The notes beneath the pieces were generated by a model. That model ran no database searches. It saw only the letters and a list, made by a program, of their open reading frames with translations, and was not told the DNA's origin. Source: Desulfoferula mesophila (GTDB lineage: Bacteria > Desulfobacterota > Desulfarculia > Desulfarculales > Desulfarculaceae). From it: a stretch of DNA of 64,000 nucleotides. Location: positions 1,627,501-1,691,500 of the forward strand of contig NZ_AP028679.1 in NCBI RefSeq assembly GCF_037076455.1, given 5' to 3'. Positions 25,360-32,960 of the stretch are shown piece after piece. Position numbers and translations under genes: made by a program. The number at the start of each line of letters is the position of its first letter. The stretch's first letter is position 1.

Positions 25360-25762
25360 TTGTGTTTTCCTTTTCACCTAAGTGTTTTAATTGCGGTCCA
25401 ATGAAATGATGCCAATCAATGCATCTCCAAGTATCAATATTGGCAAAATGCTCTTGCTCTGCCGTTTACCTCCTTTCTAGACAGGCATGTAATTCCACTT
25501 AAATATCTACAAGTAACCAAAGACCAGCTACGCCCCTTTTCGCCAGTTAGGGAGGGGGAGAGTATTGTTTGTCAATGTTGGTTATCTGTAACTTCATGAG
25601 GAATGTCCTCAAGAATACTTTCAGTTTCCACCAGTTAATGTAGGGTATGTATGGTTTGGTATATTCTTTTTCTTCTTATTATTTATCTTATGGATTTTTT
25701 GGAAAACAATAGTATAACCCTACATACCCTACATGCTACTACCTGGCGAAAAGAGTCGGGAG
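25360..25762. other. AT-rich intergenic stretch with CCCTACAT iteron-like repeats
   Basis: No gene seen. ATGTAGGG (25638-25645) is followed 70 bases later by two direct copies of its complement, CCCTACAT (25718-25725 and 25728-25735). They lie in a very AT-rich tract just downstream of the primase-helicase gene. Iterons plus an AT-rich tract beside a replication gene suggest an origin, but a simple transcript end is also possible. Confidence 0.4.
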
Positions 25763-26712
25763 CTACTTCAAGCCAATATCATGATAAAAAATTCCATCAG
25801 TTTCCCTTTTTTTCTTGAACAGCTTAGAGAACTTCTCCCCAAATACTCTTGAGGACTCTTCTTGTAAACCTTCCTCTTCGCACCATTGCTGATAAGCATT
25901 GTATGCGTCACTTGCTTTAAGCTTAGACCCAGGTGAATCAAAACAACATTCCTCAGCAAACTTACCTATCACATCCTTACTGGCGAAATACTCCTGGGTG
26001 TCTTTTATTACTGCAGGACATTCAGGTAACTTTTTGTTCTTGCCATATATCAATGCTCCTTGCACCAACCAAACGAGGATCCGGGCGGATTTTTCCTTGA
26101 GTTTGTCCGGTAGATCGGTGTCTACCTGGTGCTCATTGGGTCCCTTTGGATCATCTACATACCGCTGGTCAAAGGGCACCACTTTTATTCGCTCCTTTAG
26201 TGCCGCATCATTGGTATCCAGGTCAGGAAGCGGGTTGGTGAGCATGAAAATGGTGTGGGTGGGTCTGAATGTGGTTTGGCCCTCGTAGACAGCACGAGCG
26301 GTTAAAATGTCACCACCAGTGAGGCGCTTGACCTCGCTGGAGCTCAATGTGCACTCCTTATCCAATTCAGGACTCCATACCATTCGTTTCCCTTTCAAAG
26401 CCATCAGAGCGGGGCTGGCTGCTTCTGGGGACCTTCTAAATTTTTGCTGCAGCAGCATTTCTACGCTGATCGTATGGGTCAAATCTCCCAGAACATGGGA
26501 CAGAACATTTGCAAGGGTGGTCTTACCGTTAAAGCCTTCTGGTCCATGAAGAATAAAGAGGGCGTGTTCAGTGGCCTTGCCGGTCAGGGCATAGCCAAGA
26601 ATGGCCTGTAGGTAGACGGCCTTGGCCTGGTCACCACCGCAGATATCAAGAAGGAATTTTTGGAAGTATGTACCGCCAGCAAGAGCATTGAGATCAGTTA
26701 TGCTGTAGGTGT
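25763..26712 (-). pseudogene. Primase-helicase, C-terminal (D5/P4-type helicase) fragment
   Basis: Superfamily-3-type helicase part: LHGPEGFNGKTTLANVLSHV (Walker A form GPEGFNGKTT), Walker B-like KRMVWSPELDKE, GGDILTARAVYEGQTTFRPT and HTIFMLTNPLPDLD (sensor), then a C-terminal winged-helix region with YNAYQQWCEEEGL. The family unwinds and replicates phage, satellite and plasmid DNA. The frame is cut by IS3 copy 1. Joining base 26708 to 27917 with one GTGT copy removed restores the in-frame protein ...WPGPHDT-YSITDLNAL.... Confidence 0.9.
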
Positions 26713-26791
26713 TGTAACCCTCCCTTAAAATAGGGCCAGTTTGAGGTAGAGACTTCTGGCAGACTGAGGTCTGCAAGGAGGACTCTTCACG

Positions 26792-27058
26792 ATGCGCAGG
26801 ACCAGATTCAGCGAAACTCAGATCGTCAAAATTCTGAAAGAGGTGGAAGGGGGCAGGACCGCCAAGGAGGTCTGCCGGGAATACGGTGTCAGCAGCGCCA
26901 CCTACTACAAATGGAAGTCCAAGTACGGGGGCATGGAGGCCTCGGACATCGTCCGGCTCAAGGAGCTTGAAGAAGAAAACAGGCGTCTAAAGCAGATGTA
27001 CGCCGACTTGAGCCTTGAGAATCGGGCTCTGAAGGACGTCATCGAAAGAAAAATATAA
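26792..27058 (+). CDS. IS3-family transposase OrfA
   Basis: 88 aa. Helix-turn-helix (TRFSETQIVKILKEVEGGRT, EVCREYGVSSATYYKWKSKY) followed by a leucine-zipper-like coil (RLKELEEENRRLKQMYADL). It binds the terminal repeats and is the N-terminal half of the frameshifted OrfAB transposase. The A-rich AGAAAAATA just before the stop is a plausible slippage site, though not a consensus one. Confidence 0.92.
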   Translation: MRRTRFSETQIVKILKEVEGGRTAKEVCREYGVSSATYYKWKSKYGGMEASDIVRLKELEEENRRLKQMYADLSLENRALKDVIERKI

Positions 27059-27090
27059 GGCCAGCGGGTCGGCGCGATCTGGCTAAGTTC

Positions 27091-27900
27091 ATGTGCAAAG
27101 AGCACGGTCTGAGCATTCGCCGGGCCTGCCGCGCCCTGAGGCTGAGCCGGTCGGTTTATGCCTACCGACCCAAGCCCCGCGACGATGGTCCGATCATCGA
27201 GGCGCTGACTTCGCTGGCAGACAAATATCCCAGATACGGCTTTGCCAAACTGTTTCAAGTAATTCGGCGGGATGGACATGGCTGGAATCACAAGCGGGTG
27301 TACCGAGTGTACTGCGCCCTGAAGCTAAACCTTCGCAGGAAGGGTAAGAAGCGCCTGCCTACTCGTGATCCCCAGCCGCTTGCAGTGCCGGATCTGGCCA
27401 ATATCTGCTGGTCGGTGGACTTCATGAGCGATGCCCTGTATGGCGGCCAGCGATTCAGGACCTTTAATGTGGTGGATGATTTCAATCGAGAGGCCCTGGC
27501 CATAGAGGTGGACGTCAATCTCCCCGCCCAAAGGATAATCCGAGTGCTGGAGCGTATCGCTGCCTGGCGGGGCTACCCGTCCAGGCTGAGGCTGGACAAC
27601 GGCCCGGAGCTGGTCAGTGTAGCTATGGCCCAATGGGCCGAGGAGCATAGTATCGATTTGGGTTTCACTCAGCCCGGCAAGCCCACCCAGAATTCATACA
27701 TTGAACGCTTCAACCGGACCTATCGGGAAGAGGTGCTGGACCTTTACATATTTTCCCGTCTAAGCGAGGTGCGGGAAATCACGGATCGCTGGCTCAAGGA
27801 GTACAACGAGGAACGCCCTCATGAGTCCCTCGGCAACCTGACACCAGCCGAATACCTCGCTATAAATTCACCTGAAGTTTCTACTGTTGACTGGCACTAA
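27091..27900 (+). CDS. IS3-family transposase OrfB (DDE integrase core)
   Basis: 269 aa from the first ATG; in vivo probably made as OrfAB by -1 frameshifting. HTH_21 domain near ADKYPRYGFAKLFQVIRRDG, then rve core with ICWSVDFMSD (D), RLRLDNGPEL (D), and QNSYIERFNRTYREEVLD (E), ending in ERPHESLGNLTPAEYL. All three catalytic residues are present, so probably active. Confidence 0.94.
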   Translation: MCKEHGLSIRRACRALRLSRSVYAYRPKPRDDGPIIEALTSLADKYPRYGFAKLFQVIRRDGHGWNHKRVYRVYCALKLNLRRKGKKRLPTRDPQPLAVPDLANICWSVDFMSDALYGGQRFRTFNVVDDFNREALAIEVDVNLPAQRIIRVLERIAAWRGYPSRLRLDNGPELVSVAMAQWAEEHSIDLGFTQPGKPTQNSYIERFNRTYREEVLDLYIFSRLSEVREITDRWLKEYNEERPHESLGNLTPAEYLAINSPEVSTVDWH

Positions 27901-27916
27901 TCGGGGGAGGTTTACA

Positions 27917-29346
27917 GTGTCATGTGGCCCAGGCCAGGATGTCGGGATGATAGTCCTGATAAAGTCATCGGGTTGCATAGGCCTAAAGGTAACGGTTGCA
28001 GCTTGCCAATTGAATTCCAAGACTCCGTTTGCCACGCCTAGCAGATTAGGGTTGGTATCCCACTCATCTCCGGTGATAGCTAGGGAGTTGTCGCCAGTTG
28101 CGGCCTGCTCCACGACGTTCTTTTGCCAACCCGATTTTCCGAGATTGCTGATGCGTTCTCTGAGCCTGCCGATCAAACTTTCAATGTCTTGGGCAGCACT
28201 CTTTTCACCAGCAGATCTCTTGGCATTCTCTTGAATTTGCTTGAGTATCAGCGCCTCCTGATAGATTTTATCCACATTATCAAGACGCCTTTGATGTTCA
28301 CCCTTCTTGTCCTCCACCCACTGGGTCCCAGTCCATATGAACCACTTACGATCTGTTCGATCGAAGCAGAGTTGACCTCGCTGCTCTTTTATAAAAAGTT
28401 CGGCGTCTCCTTTCTGACTGTGAGCCAGGTAGTGATTGATGCGCTCGTTGCTTAGGGGTGTGCGAGCATTACGTTTGCCAGCTTCCAGGGCGCTGTTCAG
28501 GGTGTCTGCGATTTCCTCGGAACCAAGACCAATCGTCTTGGCGGTTGCAGAGAATTGCCTCCGTACCATATCTTCGTCAAGGTCACCGGCATCAAGAATA
28601 CGACCGATGTAATAAGCGCTCTTGTTGAGTTGATCGTTTCTTCCGCCTTTGGAGGCTTTCGCGAGCGTTTTCAACTCATAATCCAAGAGGGCATCTGCAC
28701 CCTCGAACTTTTCGACGTTCTTGGGAAGTTTCCCTTGGCCGGCACTTGATTTCTGAACAGGGCGTGGTTGTTTTTGGGATTTGATCTTGTCGAGTAGCCA
28801 TTGCGGAGCTTCTGCGGGTTTCATGTCATCTGGATGATGATCCTCGTCCCAAGCGTAGACCCCACCTGATATATGATCCGAGGGGGGCGCTACGACGTAG
28901 CCGTTGTCTCCGCGGACATCAAGGCCAGGGCCAATTCGACCGGCTGAATTGCCGATCTCACCGCGTTGAGGGTATTTGAAAAAGAAGTGTCGTCCCCCGC
29001 TACCGGTGTGAGCCATTACCGTCGGGGGGAGTGACCCTTGTTTCTTTTCAAGAGCAGCAAGAGAGGCCTCACCATCCTTGTCAGGCTTCATATCCACATC
29101 CAATACAAAGATTCCGCTCGCCGCTCCCGTTAGAATTCCGACATTTGCATCCGGCCATTGGCCCCACCATTCCTCTATCTGCTGAGGGTCACTTGAAGCA
29201 TCATCCTGCCATTTTTTAATGTGGGCCTGTTTGCCAGGTTTGATACATTTGGGGTCATTAGATGAATAGACCGGCAACACCTTCCAGCCCAAGCGAGCAT
29301 AGGCCAGTGCTGCTTCCAAGTTGTTTTCGGTATTTTTAATGGACAT
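27917..29346 (-). pseudogene. Primase-helicase, N-terminal prim-pol fragment
   Basis: About 475 native residues. N-terminal bifunctional primase-polymerase (AEP) domain: ALAYARLGWKVLPVY, WPDANVGILTGAASGIFVLD then VDMK (metal-binding Asp pair), AHTGSGGRHFFFKYP (SGGxH), GPGLDVRGDNGYVVAPPSDH. A primase C-terminal helical part follows (GRNDQLNKSAYYIGRILDAG). IS3 copy 1 cuts it after ...PHDT. With 25763-26708 it would form one 791-residue replication protein of the element. SD AAAGGAG precedes ATG 29344-29346. Confidence 0.9.
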
Positions 29347-29415
29347 TAATTTTCTCCTTTTTTTAATTAGGTGTGGGCCATACCTAGGGCAGGCCCACGC
29401 ATTAAATGTTAAAAT

Positions 29416-29847
29416 TTACTTGTTCATGTCTTTACCGGTCTCTACATCGATTTTAAAATTATTTTCTTCGGCAAGTTGAACCAGAACTTCTATACACTGC
29501 AGCGCAGATTTAAGGCGTACCTCCATGTCTTTTAAGCGATAAGATCTGTGCATACGGCCATGCTTAATAAATGCTTCCACAAATTCGACATGGGCAGCCA
29601 TAGCTTTAAAATTGGCCAGATAAACCTCTATATTTTTTTGCTTGGTAATGTCCTCATCAATGTTATCCTCATCCAATTCTCTTAATGTTAACATTGCATC
29701 AATTACTGGTTCAGGATCCTCGATTTGGTTTGGGAATGAATAACCACAACAAATACATAGACCATCAACCCCTGGATACGGCACGGGATATATAGGAAAA
29801 TGACCACCACAATTACGACATTTGGTTACAGTTATTTGCCTTATCAT
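29416..29847 (-). CDS. Small zinc-ribbon protein
   Basis: 143 aa. Start at ATG 29845-29847 with AAGGAG nine bases upstream; a longer frame adds twelve Lys-rich residues but lacks a ribosome site. Residues about 9-40 hold two pairs, CRNCGGHF and CICCGYSF, likely binding one zinc. The rest is acidic and helical (DEDNIDEDITKQKNIEVYL). It follows the 56-residue gene by one base, so both are co-translated. Function unknown; many phage and plasmid accessory proteins look like this. Confidence 0.6.
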   Translation of the reverse strand: MIRQITVTKCRNCGGHFPIYPVPYPGVDGLCICCGYSFPNQIEDPEPVIDAMLTLRELDEDNIDEDITKQKNIEVYLANFKAMAAHVEFVEAFIKHGRMHRSYRLKDMEVRLKSALQCIEVLVQLAEENNFKIDVETGKDMNK

Positions 29848-29848
29848 T

Positions 29849-30019
29849 TTAATTTTCTCCTTCTTTTTGGGTAAATGTTTCAATGCTCAATTCGTAAATC
29901 TTTGGTTGGGTATTACTGCATCTCCGGCATATGAACCAAGCCTCTCCGCCAAGAGCTTCTAAGAAATCTTTATAGCTCCCGTATCGTTCACAAATGTTGA
30001 TCAATTCGGATTTTTCCAT
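29849..30019 (-). CDS. Very small protein with a single CxxC
   Basis: 56 aa frame starting at the ATG complementary to 30017-30019, with GGGAGAG eight bases upstream, ending in TAA just before the next ATG. It begins MEKSELINICERYGSYKDFL and contains WFICRRCSNTQPK, half a zinc site. It overlaps the ribbon-helix-helix gene by 19 bases and abuts the zinc-ribbon gene, forming a tight three-gene run. Good ribosome site and spacing support it; no family recognised. Confidence 0.5.
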   Translation of the reverse strand: MEKSELINICERYGSYKDFLEALGGEAWFICRRCSNTQPKIYELSIETFTQKEGEN

Positions 30020-30183
30020 TCTTCGCTCTCCCTTGTTTTAATTTTGTTAATGTAATCGCCTATTGCTTCCCTAATCCATTCCCCTAAAGATATGTTTTTG
30101 TTATTTGTAAGCTCTTCTATCTCCTGATATTGTTCTTCGCTGATCAATAAGCTTATGCCTTTTGTGAATCTTTTTGGCCTCAT
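30001..30183 (-). CDS. Ribbon-helix-helix (CopG/Arc-like) protein
   Basis: 60 aa. KGISLLISEEQYQEIEELTN (beta strand then helix) followed by ISLGEWIREAIGDYINKIK is the ribbon-helix-helix plan of small dimeric DNA-binding proteins. Such proteins control copy number or neighbouring genes on plasmids and phages, and could control the zinc-ribbon pair behind it. AGGAGCGAATC precedes the ATG. Confidence in the fold is fair; target unknown. Confidence 0.65.
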   Translation of the reverse strand: MRPKRFTKGISLLISEEQYQEIEELTNNKNISLGEWIREAIGDYINKIKTRESEEWKNPN

Positions 30184-30260
30184 GATTCGCTCCTGTTAAA
30201 GTTGTTATCTAATAGTTTGTCCTTGATCATTTTCGTCAAATATTAGGGAGAGGGGGGATA

Positions 30261-30303
30261 GGGGTATGGCACCAATATTATTAATATATTGATGCCATAC
30301 CCC
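30261..30303. repeat. 18-bp-arm palindrome downstream of the TGT/DpdA-like gene
   Basis: GGGGTATGGCACCAATAT (30261-30278) and ATATTGATGCCATACCCC (30286-30303) match at 17 of 18 positions around a 7-base AT loop. There is no T-run on the minus strand after it, so it is not a standard terminator. It may be an operator for the RHH gene, an RNA-stabilising hairpin, or part of an origin. Confidence 0.6.
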
Positions 30304-30319
30304 ACTAGGATTGCAGATA

Positions 30320-31198
30320 CTAGTAAGGGAAACCTCTGCGCAGATGCTCTTCGGTGATCAGTTTTTCGAGCTTGACAAAGTGATGAATGTTGGCGGTCAT
30401 CAAATTTTCTACCCGGTATGGACCCACCAATTGATACAGCTCAAAATTCAGTTCTTCCTTGAGGTACGCCTGTAGCTCTCCCAAATAGCGGTATTCGTTG
30501 AAATAGGGGGTAGGGTCGTTTCTTTCCCTGTCAAAGGATCCAAAATAAATCTTTTCGGTCTTGTCTACAGCGGGACTGGCAGGGTTCCACCAGCGGAGAT
30601 GGCATGGTATCCCGGCCCTACGCCACGTAGACGAGTCGCAGGAGAAGGCTGGCACCTCTATGAGCCTGCTGTAATCTGTGGCCCCGAAAATATGAAATTT
30701 GGTTTGCAGATTCAGAAAAGCTGCGAATACCCGCCTCATCACCCGCATATCCCTTGCTTGGGCAGACCCCAAAGCAACAATGGGTGATGCCTGATTCACG
30801 TAGTACTGCACCTCCCCGCCGTACACGCTGTGGATCACCGGAACCGGATCAAGCCCCGCCTGCCTCATCTGGATGAGGTTCTCCAGGTTTTGGGCGGAAA
30901 AACCCATCTCACTAAAATCGGAGTCCAGGTTGAAGTAATGGTCGTATTGCTGGCCGCAGCCCTGCAGGTAGGCGATGTAGGCAGCCAGGTTGGTGGGTCT
31001 TTGGGCGTTCTGATCTGTGTAGGCACCGGAATCCAAGATAACGCTGCTTAGTTCGCCGCGATTCCACATGGCTAGGATCTCACTGGTGTCACCGTTTAGA
31101 TATGGGTAGGAAAGCAGGACGTTGAGCTTGGCATCGGGCCTACGTTCCCTGTACCGCTTTATGTCGTTAATTCTCATGGCCGATAGATACAAACGCAT
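30320..31198 (-). CDS. Phage-type tRNA-guanine transglycosylase/DpdA-like protein
   Basis: 292 aa. Start ATG 31196-31198, with CAGGAG seven bases upstream. The layout suggests a TIM barrel of the TGT superfamily: VLLSYPYLN, VILDSGAYTDQNA (N-terminal Asp near residue 57), YFNLDSDFSEMGF, GLDPVPVIHSVYGGE, ASPIVALGSAQARDM, KFHIFGATDYSRLIEVPAFS, then CDSSTWRRAG, where the Asp occupies the usual nucleophile position. Phage and island DpdA proteins of this type exchange guanine in DNA for 7-deazaguanines such as preQ0. No zinc Cys triad of tRNA TGTs is seen. The assignment is from remembered motifs; it could also be an inactive relative. It stands alone between two terminators. Confidence 0.6.
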   Translation of the reverse strand: MRLYLSAMRINDIKRYRERRPDAKLNVLLSYPYLNGDTSEILAMWNRGELSSVILDSGAYTDQNAQRPTNLAAYIAYLQGCGQQYDHYFNLDSDFSEMGFSAQNLENLIQMRQAGLDPVPVIHSVYGGEVQYYVNQASPIVALGSAQARDMRVMRRVFAAFLNLQTKFHIFGATDYSRLIEVPAFSCDSSTWRRAGIPCHLRWWNPASPAVDKTEKIYFGSFDRERNDPTPYFNEYRYLGELQAYLKEELNFELYQLVGPYRVENLMTANIHHFVKLEKLITEEHLRRGFPY

Positions 31199-31226
31199 GA
31201 TTGTTCTCCTGATTGGATAAACCTCG

Positions 31227-31256
31227 CCAAAAAGCCCAGGATCCTGGGCTTTTTGG
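31227..31256. terminator. Perfect 30-bp palindromic bidirectional terminator
   Basis: CCAAAAAGCCCAGGA followed directly by its complement TCCTGGGCTTTTTGG. GC stem with A-run before and T-run after on both strands. It isolates the TGT/DpdA-like gene from its upstream neighbour, so that gene's promoter must lie in the 28 bases before its ATG or transcription must read through. Confidence 0.85.
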
Positions 31257-31277
31257 GAGCGTTGATTCTGGTTGGGA

Positions 31278-31329
31278 TAAAAAGGCCCCGCCTCAAGGGC
31301 CACTGATGGTCAACCCAGGAGGCGGGGCC
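31278..31329 (-). terminator. Intrinsic terminator of the DUF3102-like gene
   Basis: On the minus strand, GGCCCCGCCTC pairs with GAGGCGGGGCC (31284-31294 and 31319-31329) and is followed by TTTTTAT. It lies 20 bases after the stop of the gene at 31349. Confidence 0.85.
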
Positions 31330-31348
31330 GTTAAGGGCTTAATCGAAG

Positions 31349-32365
31349 CTAGGCTTCAAGGGCAGCCTTCAGCCTCTCAATCTTCTCGATCAGCTTGTTC
31401 AGGGTGTCTTCGTTCACCCTGGCCTTCAGGTCCTCTTCCTCAGAAGCCACCAGTTGCTCAATGGCCTCTATTAGAGAAGCACCCAACTGGTTGAAGTCGA
31501 GCACCGTTTCCTCATCATCCACAGGAGCAGTCTTGATTTTGCCCTTGTTCTGCACGAGCGTCTTCAATGCGTCTTCGAATGTACCGCCAGCTTGCTTGGC
31601 GAATCCGAGATGGTCGATGATGTTCTTATTCAACTTGATGTTGTTCTCAGTCAAGATCTCTACCTGATCACGGGGGGCTTCAAAACGGTACTTTGCCAGC
31701 CGCTCCATGTTCAGGGCGGTGTCCACCTTCAACTTGAATTCTTGAAGGCCTCCAGCTTTCTCCTCATCGAAGACGATGCCGTGTTTATCTATGAATTTAC
31801 CGATGGGGTCCTCATCCGAACTCTTTGTGGCCCGGATGAGTTCCATCAGCCTGTCCTTCCCGAGATACAGGTACTTATGGGCATCTTCCCGCCGGGCGAG
31901 AAGCATGTAGTCTTCCCGCGTGCTGGAACTCATGTAGGGAAGGTTTGTGGCAGCCCACTCCTGCCATATTGGCCCGGTAGCCTTGACAAGGGGTTTCATG
32001 GAGTTCAAGAGTTTGCCTATGCGCAGAGCGTGGTGGGCAAAGATGGCCTCAGTGTGATTCCGAGCCTTGTTCACCTCCCCGTAATACAGTAACAACAACT
32101 CCTTGCACCGTTGCAGCCGGGTTTCTCGCTGATCATCCCCAGGCTCCGGCTGTGCGAGCAACTCCTCGACCTGTTCCAGCACCTCATCGCCGTCATCTCT
32201 GAGCAAGGTCTGCTGGGTGGAAACCACGGATATGTCGTGTACGCTGGTGGAGTCGAATATGTTGACTCCTTCAGGTTGTACAGTGGCCACCGCTTCCGTC
32301 AGGATGTCGTGGGTCTCTTGGTCCTCATTGTTTTTAGTCTCTGGGGTCTCAACTAAATCGGTCAT
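31349..32365 (-). CDS. DUF3102-like element protein
   Basis: 338 aa, acidic. Residues about 100-170 (EAIFAHHALRIGKLLNSMKP, PIWQEWAATNLPYMSSSTRE, DYMLLARRED) match the plan of DUF3102: a growth-type helix pair followed by a 'site-specific stop' motif found in plasmid and phage proteins, sometimes with ParB-like parts. The C-terminal third is rich in Glu/Lys helices (DLKARVNEDTLNKLIEKIER). Start ATG 32363-32365 with AAGGAG. Its upstream region has three tandem terminators. Role unknown; partition, replication control or regulation are possible. Confidence 0.6.
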   Translation of the reverse strand: MTDLVETPETKNNEDQETHDILTEAVATVQPEGVNIFDSTSVHDISVVSTQQTLLRDDGDEVLEQVEELLAQPEPGDDQRETRLQRCKELLLLYYGEVNKARNHTEAIFAHHALRIGKLLNSMKPLVKATGPIWQEWAATNLPYMSSSTREDYMLLARREDAHKYLYLGKDRLMELIRATKSSDEDPIGKFIDKHGIVFDEEKAGGLQEFKLKVDTALNMERLAKYRFEAPRDQVEILTENNIKLNKNIIDHLGFAKQAGGTFEDALKTLVQNKGKIKTAPVDDEETVLDFNQLGASLIEAIEQLVASEEEDLKARVNEDTLNKLIEKIERLKAALEA

Positions 32366-32400
32366 TGTAATATCTCCTTATTGGGGCATTTCGCCCCGGC

Positions 32401-32434
32401 AAAAAAAATAGCCAAACTCCCGGGGGAGCTTGGC
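32401..32434 (-). terminator. Terminator-like hairpin, unit 1 of 3
   Basis: Minus strand: GCCAAGCTCCC / GGGAGTTTGGC stem (one A-C mismatch) then a run of eight U (32401-32408). Only 35 bases before the DUF3102-like ATG. Confidence 0.75.
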
Positions 32435-32497
32435 TTCAGGTAAGTTGAGGAACAGCCCTATTGCCGGCTCCTCATTTTCAAGGGGACTTCTTTCTCC

Positions 32498-32532
32498 AAA
32501 AAAAATGACCAAACTCCATACGGAGCTTGGCC
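32498..32532 (-). terminator. Terminator-like hairpin, unit 2 of 3
   Basis: Minus strand: CCAAGCTCC / GGAGTTTGG stem with a 4-base loop, then a run of eight U. Same stem as unit 1 but a different loop. Confidence 0.75.
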
Positions 32533-32653
32533 TGTTGGGTTGTGGGGTCAGCATCATGCCGATCCCGCCTATGAGAAGGACTCAGGTCAGGTGAATGGCA
32601 TTTGAAGGCCTCCTTTCTGGGCCAGGGCCCAAACAAAAAATTATGTTCAGGAC

Positions 32654-32686
32654 AAAAAAATAGCCAAACTCCCAGGGGAGCTTGGC
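32654..32686 (-). terminator. Terminator-like hairpin, unit 3 of 3
   Basis: Minus strand: GCCAAGCTCCC stem with GGGAGTTTGGC, loop CT, then U-run at 32654-32660. Nearly identical to unit 1, 250 bases away. Confidence 0.75.
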
Positions 32687-32771
32687 CTCGGTTTAAGGTA
32701 GCTGGCGAAGGTGCTCAGTCTACCTGTACTGTCAGATTAAGTTGTAGATTCTCCAAGGGTCCGGCCCGTCC

Positions 32772-32791
32772 ATGTGAGAATCTGTGTGAGA
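32772..32791. repeat. Repeat near attR: candidate integrase arm-type site
   Basis: ATGTGAGAATCTGTGTGAGA repeats the motif found beside attL at 20066-20087 (18 of 19 bases). It is not in a recognisable gene here, which argues for a DNA-level role. Confidence 0.45.
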
Positions 32792-32905
32792 AAAGTAATC
32801 CAAAATCAGCAAAAATATAGGAAATCAGCTAAAATTTGGAATTTAAATACTATGTTAAATCAGCATGTTATTAAAAATGAGGGTGTTAGGAAACTCGAAG
32901 GTCCT

Positions 32906-32952
32906 GACTACGAATCCGTAGGCCGCCTGTTCGAATCAGGCCGGGCGCACCA
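32906..32952 (+). repeat. attR: second copy of the 47-bp tRNA-Arg repeat
   Basis: Identical to 19972-20018, but preceded by unrelated AT-rich sequence instead of the tRNA 5' half. It marks the right end of element 1 and, if the older element is real, was also the left end of element 2. Confidence 0.95.
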
Positions 32953-32960
32953 TAAATAAC

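Larger units (their letters stand above)
26713..27916. mobile_element. IS3-family element (IS407-like), copy 1
   Basis: 1204 bp from TGTAACCCTCCC to the complement of TGTAAACCTCCCCC. Flanked by a 4-bp target duplication GTGT (26709-26712 and 27917-27920). Encodes OrfA and OrfB, the latter in the -1 frame. The encoded proteins are identical to those of the copy at 51671-52874, so transposition is recent. It interrupts the element's primase-helicase. Confidence 0.95.
32366..32905. other. 540-base leader region with three terminator-like hairpins
   Basis: No coding sequence supported. Holds three related hairpin plus A-run units (listed separately), pyrimidine-rich spacers of about 70-120 bases, and the attR-side arm-type repeat at 32772-32791. 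The last 120 bases before attR are AT-rich and otherwise featureless. Confidence 0.6.
19972..32952. mobile_element. Integrative element 1 in tRNA-Arg (about 13 kb)
   Basis: Bounded by the exact 47-bp repeats. Contents: tyrosine integrase (decapitated by IS21), helix-turn-helix and TPR-like proteins, prim-pol/primase-helicase (split by IS3), zinc-ribbon and ribbon-helix-helix proteins, a TGT/DpdA-like protein and a DUF3102-like protein. Most native genes are AT-richer than the chromosome and all point toward attL. There are no capsid, terminase or conjugation genes, so a satellite or integrative plasmid is likelier than a prophage. With integrase and primase both broken it is probably fixed. 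Confidence 0.9.

Noticed and set aside
32401-32686. The three repeated hairpins as a CRISPR array
   Set aside because: Only three units, uneven spacing, and each ends in a homopolymer tract; they are terminators.
19972-32952. Prophage
   Set aside because: No terminase, portal, capsid or tail genes; only integration, replication and small accessory genes are found.
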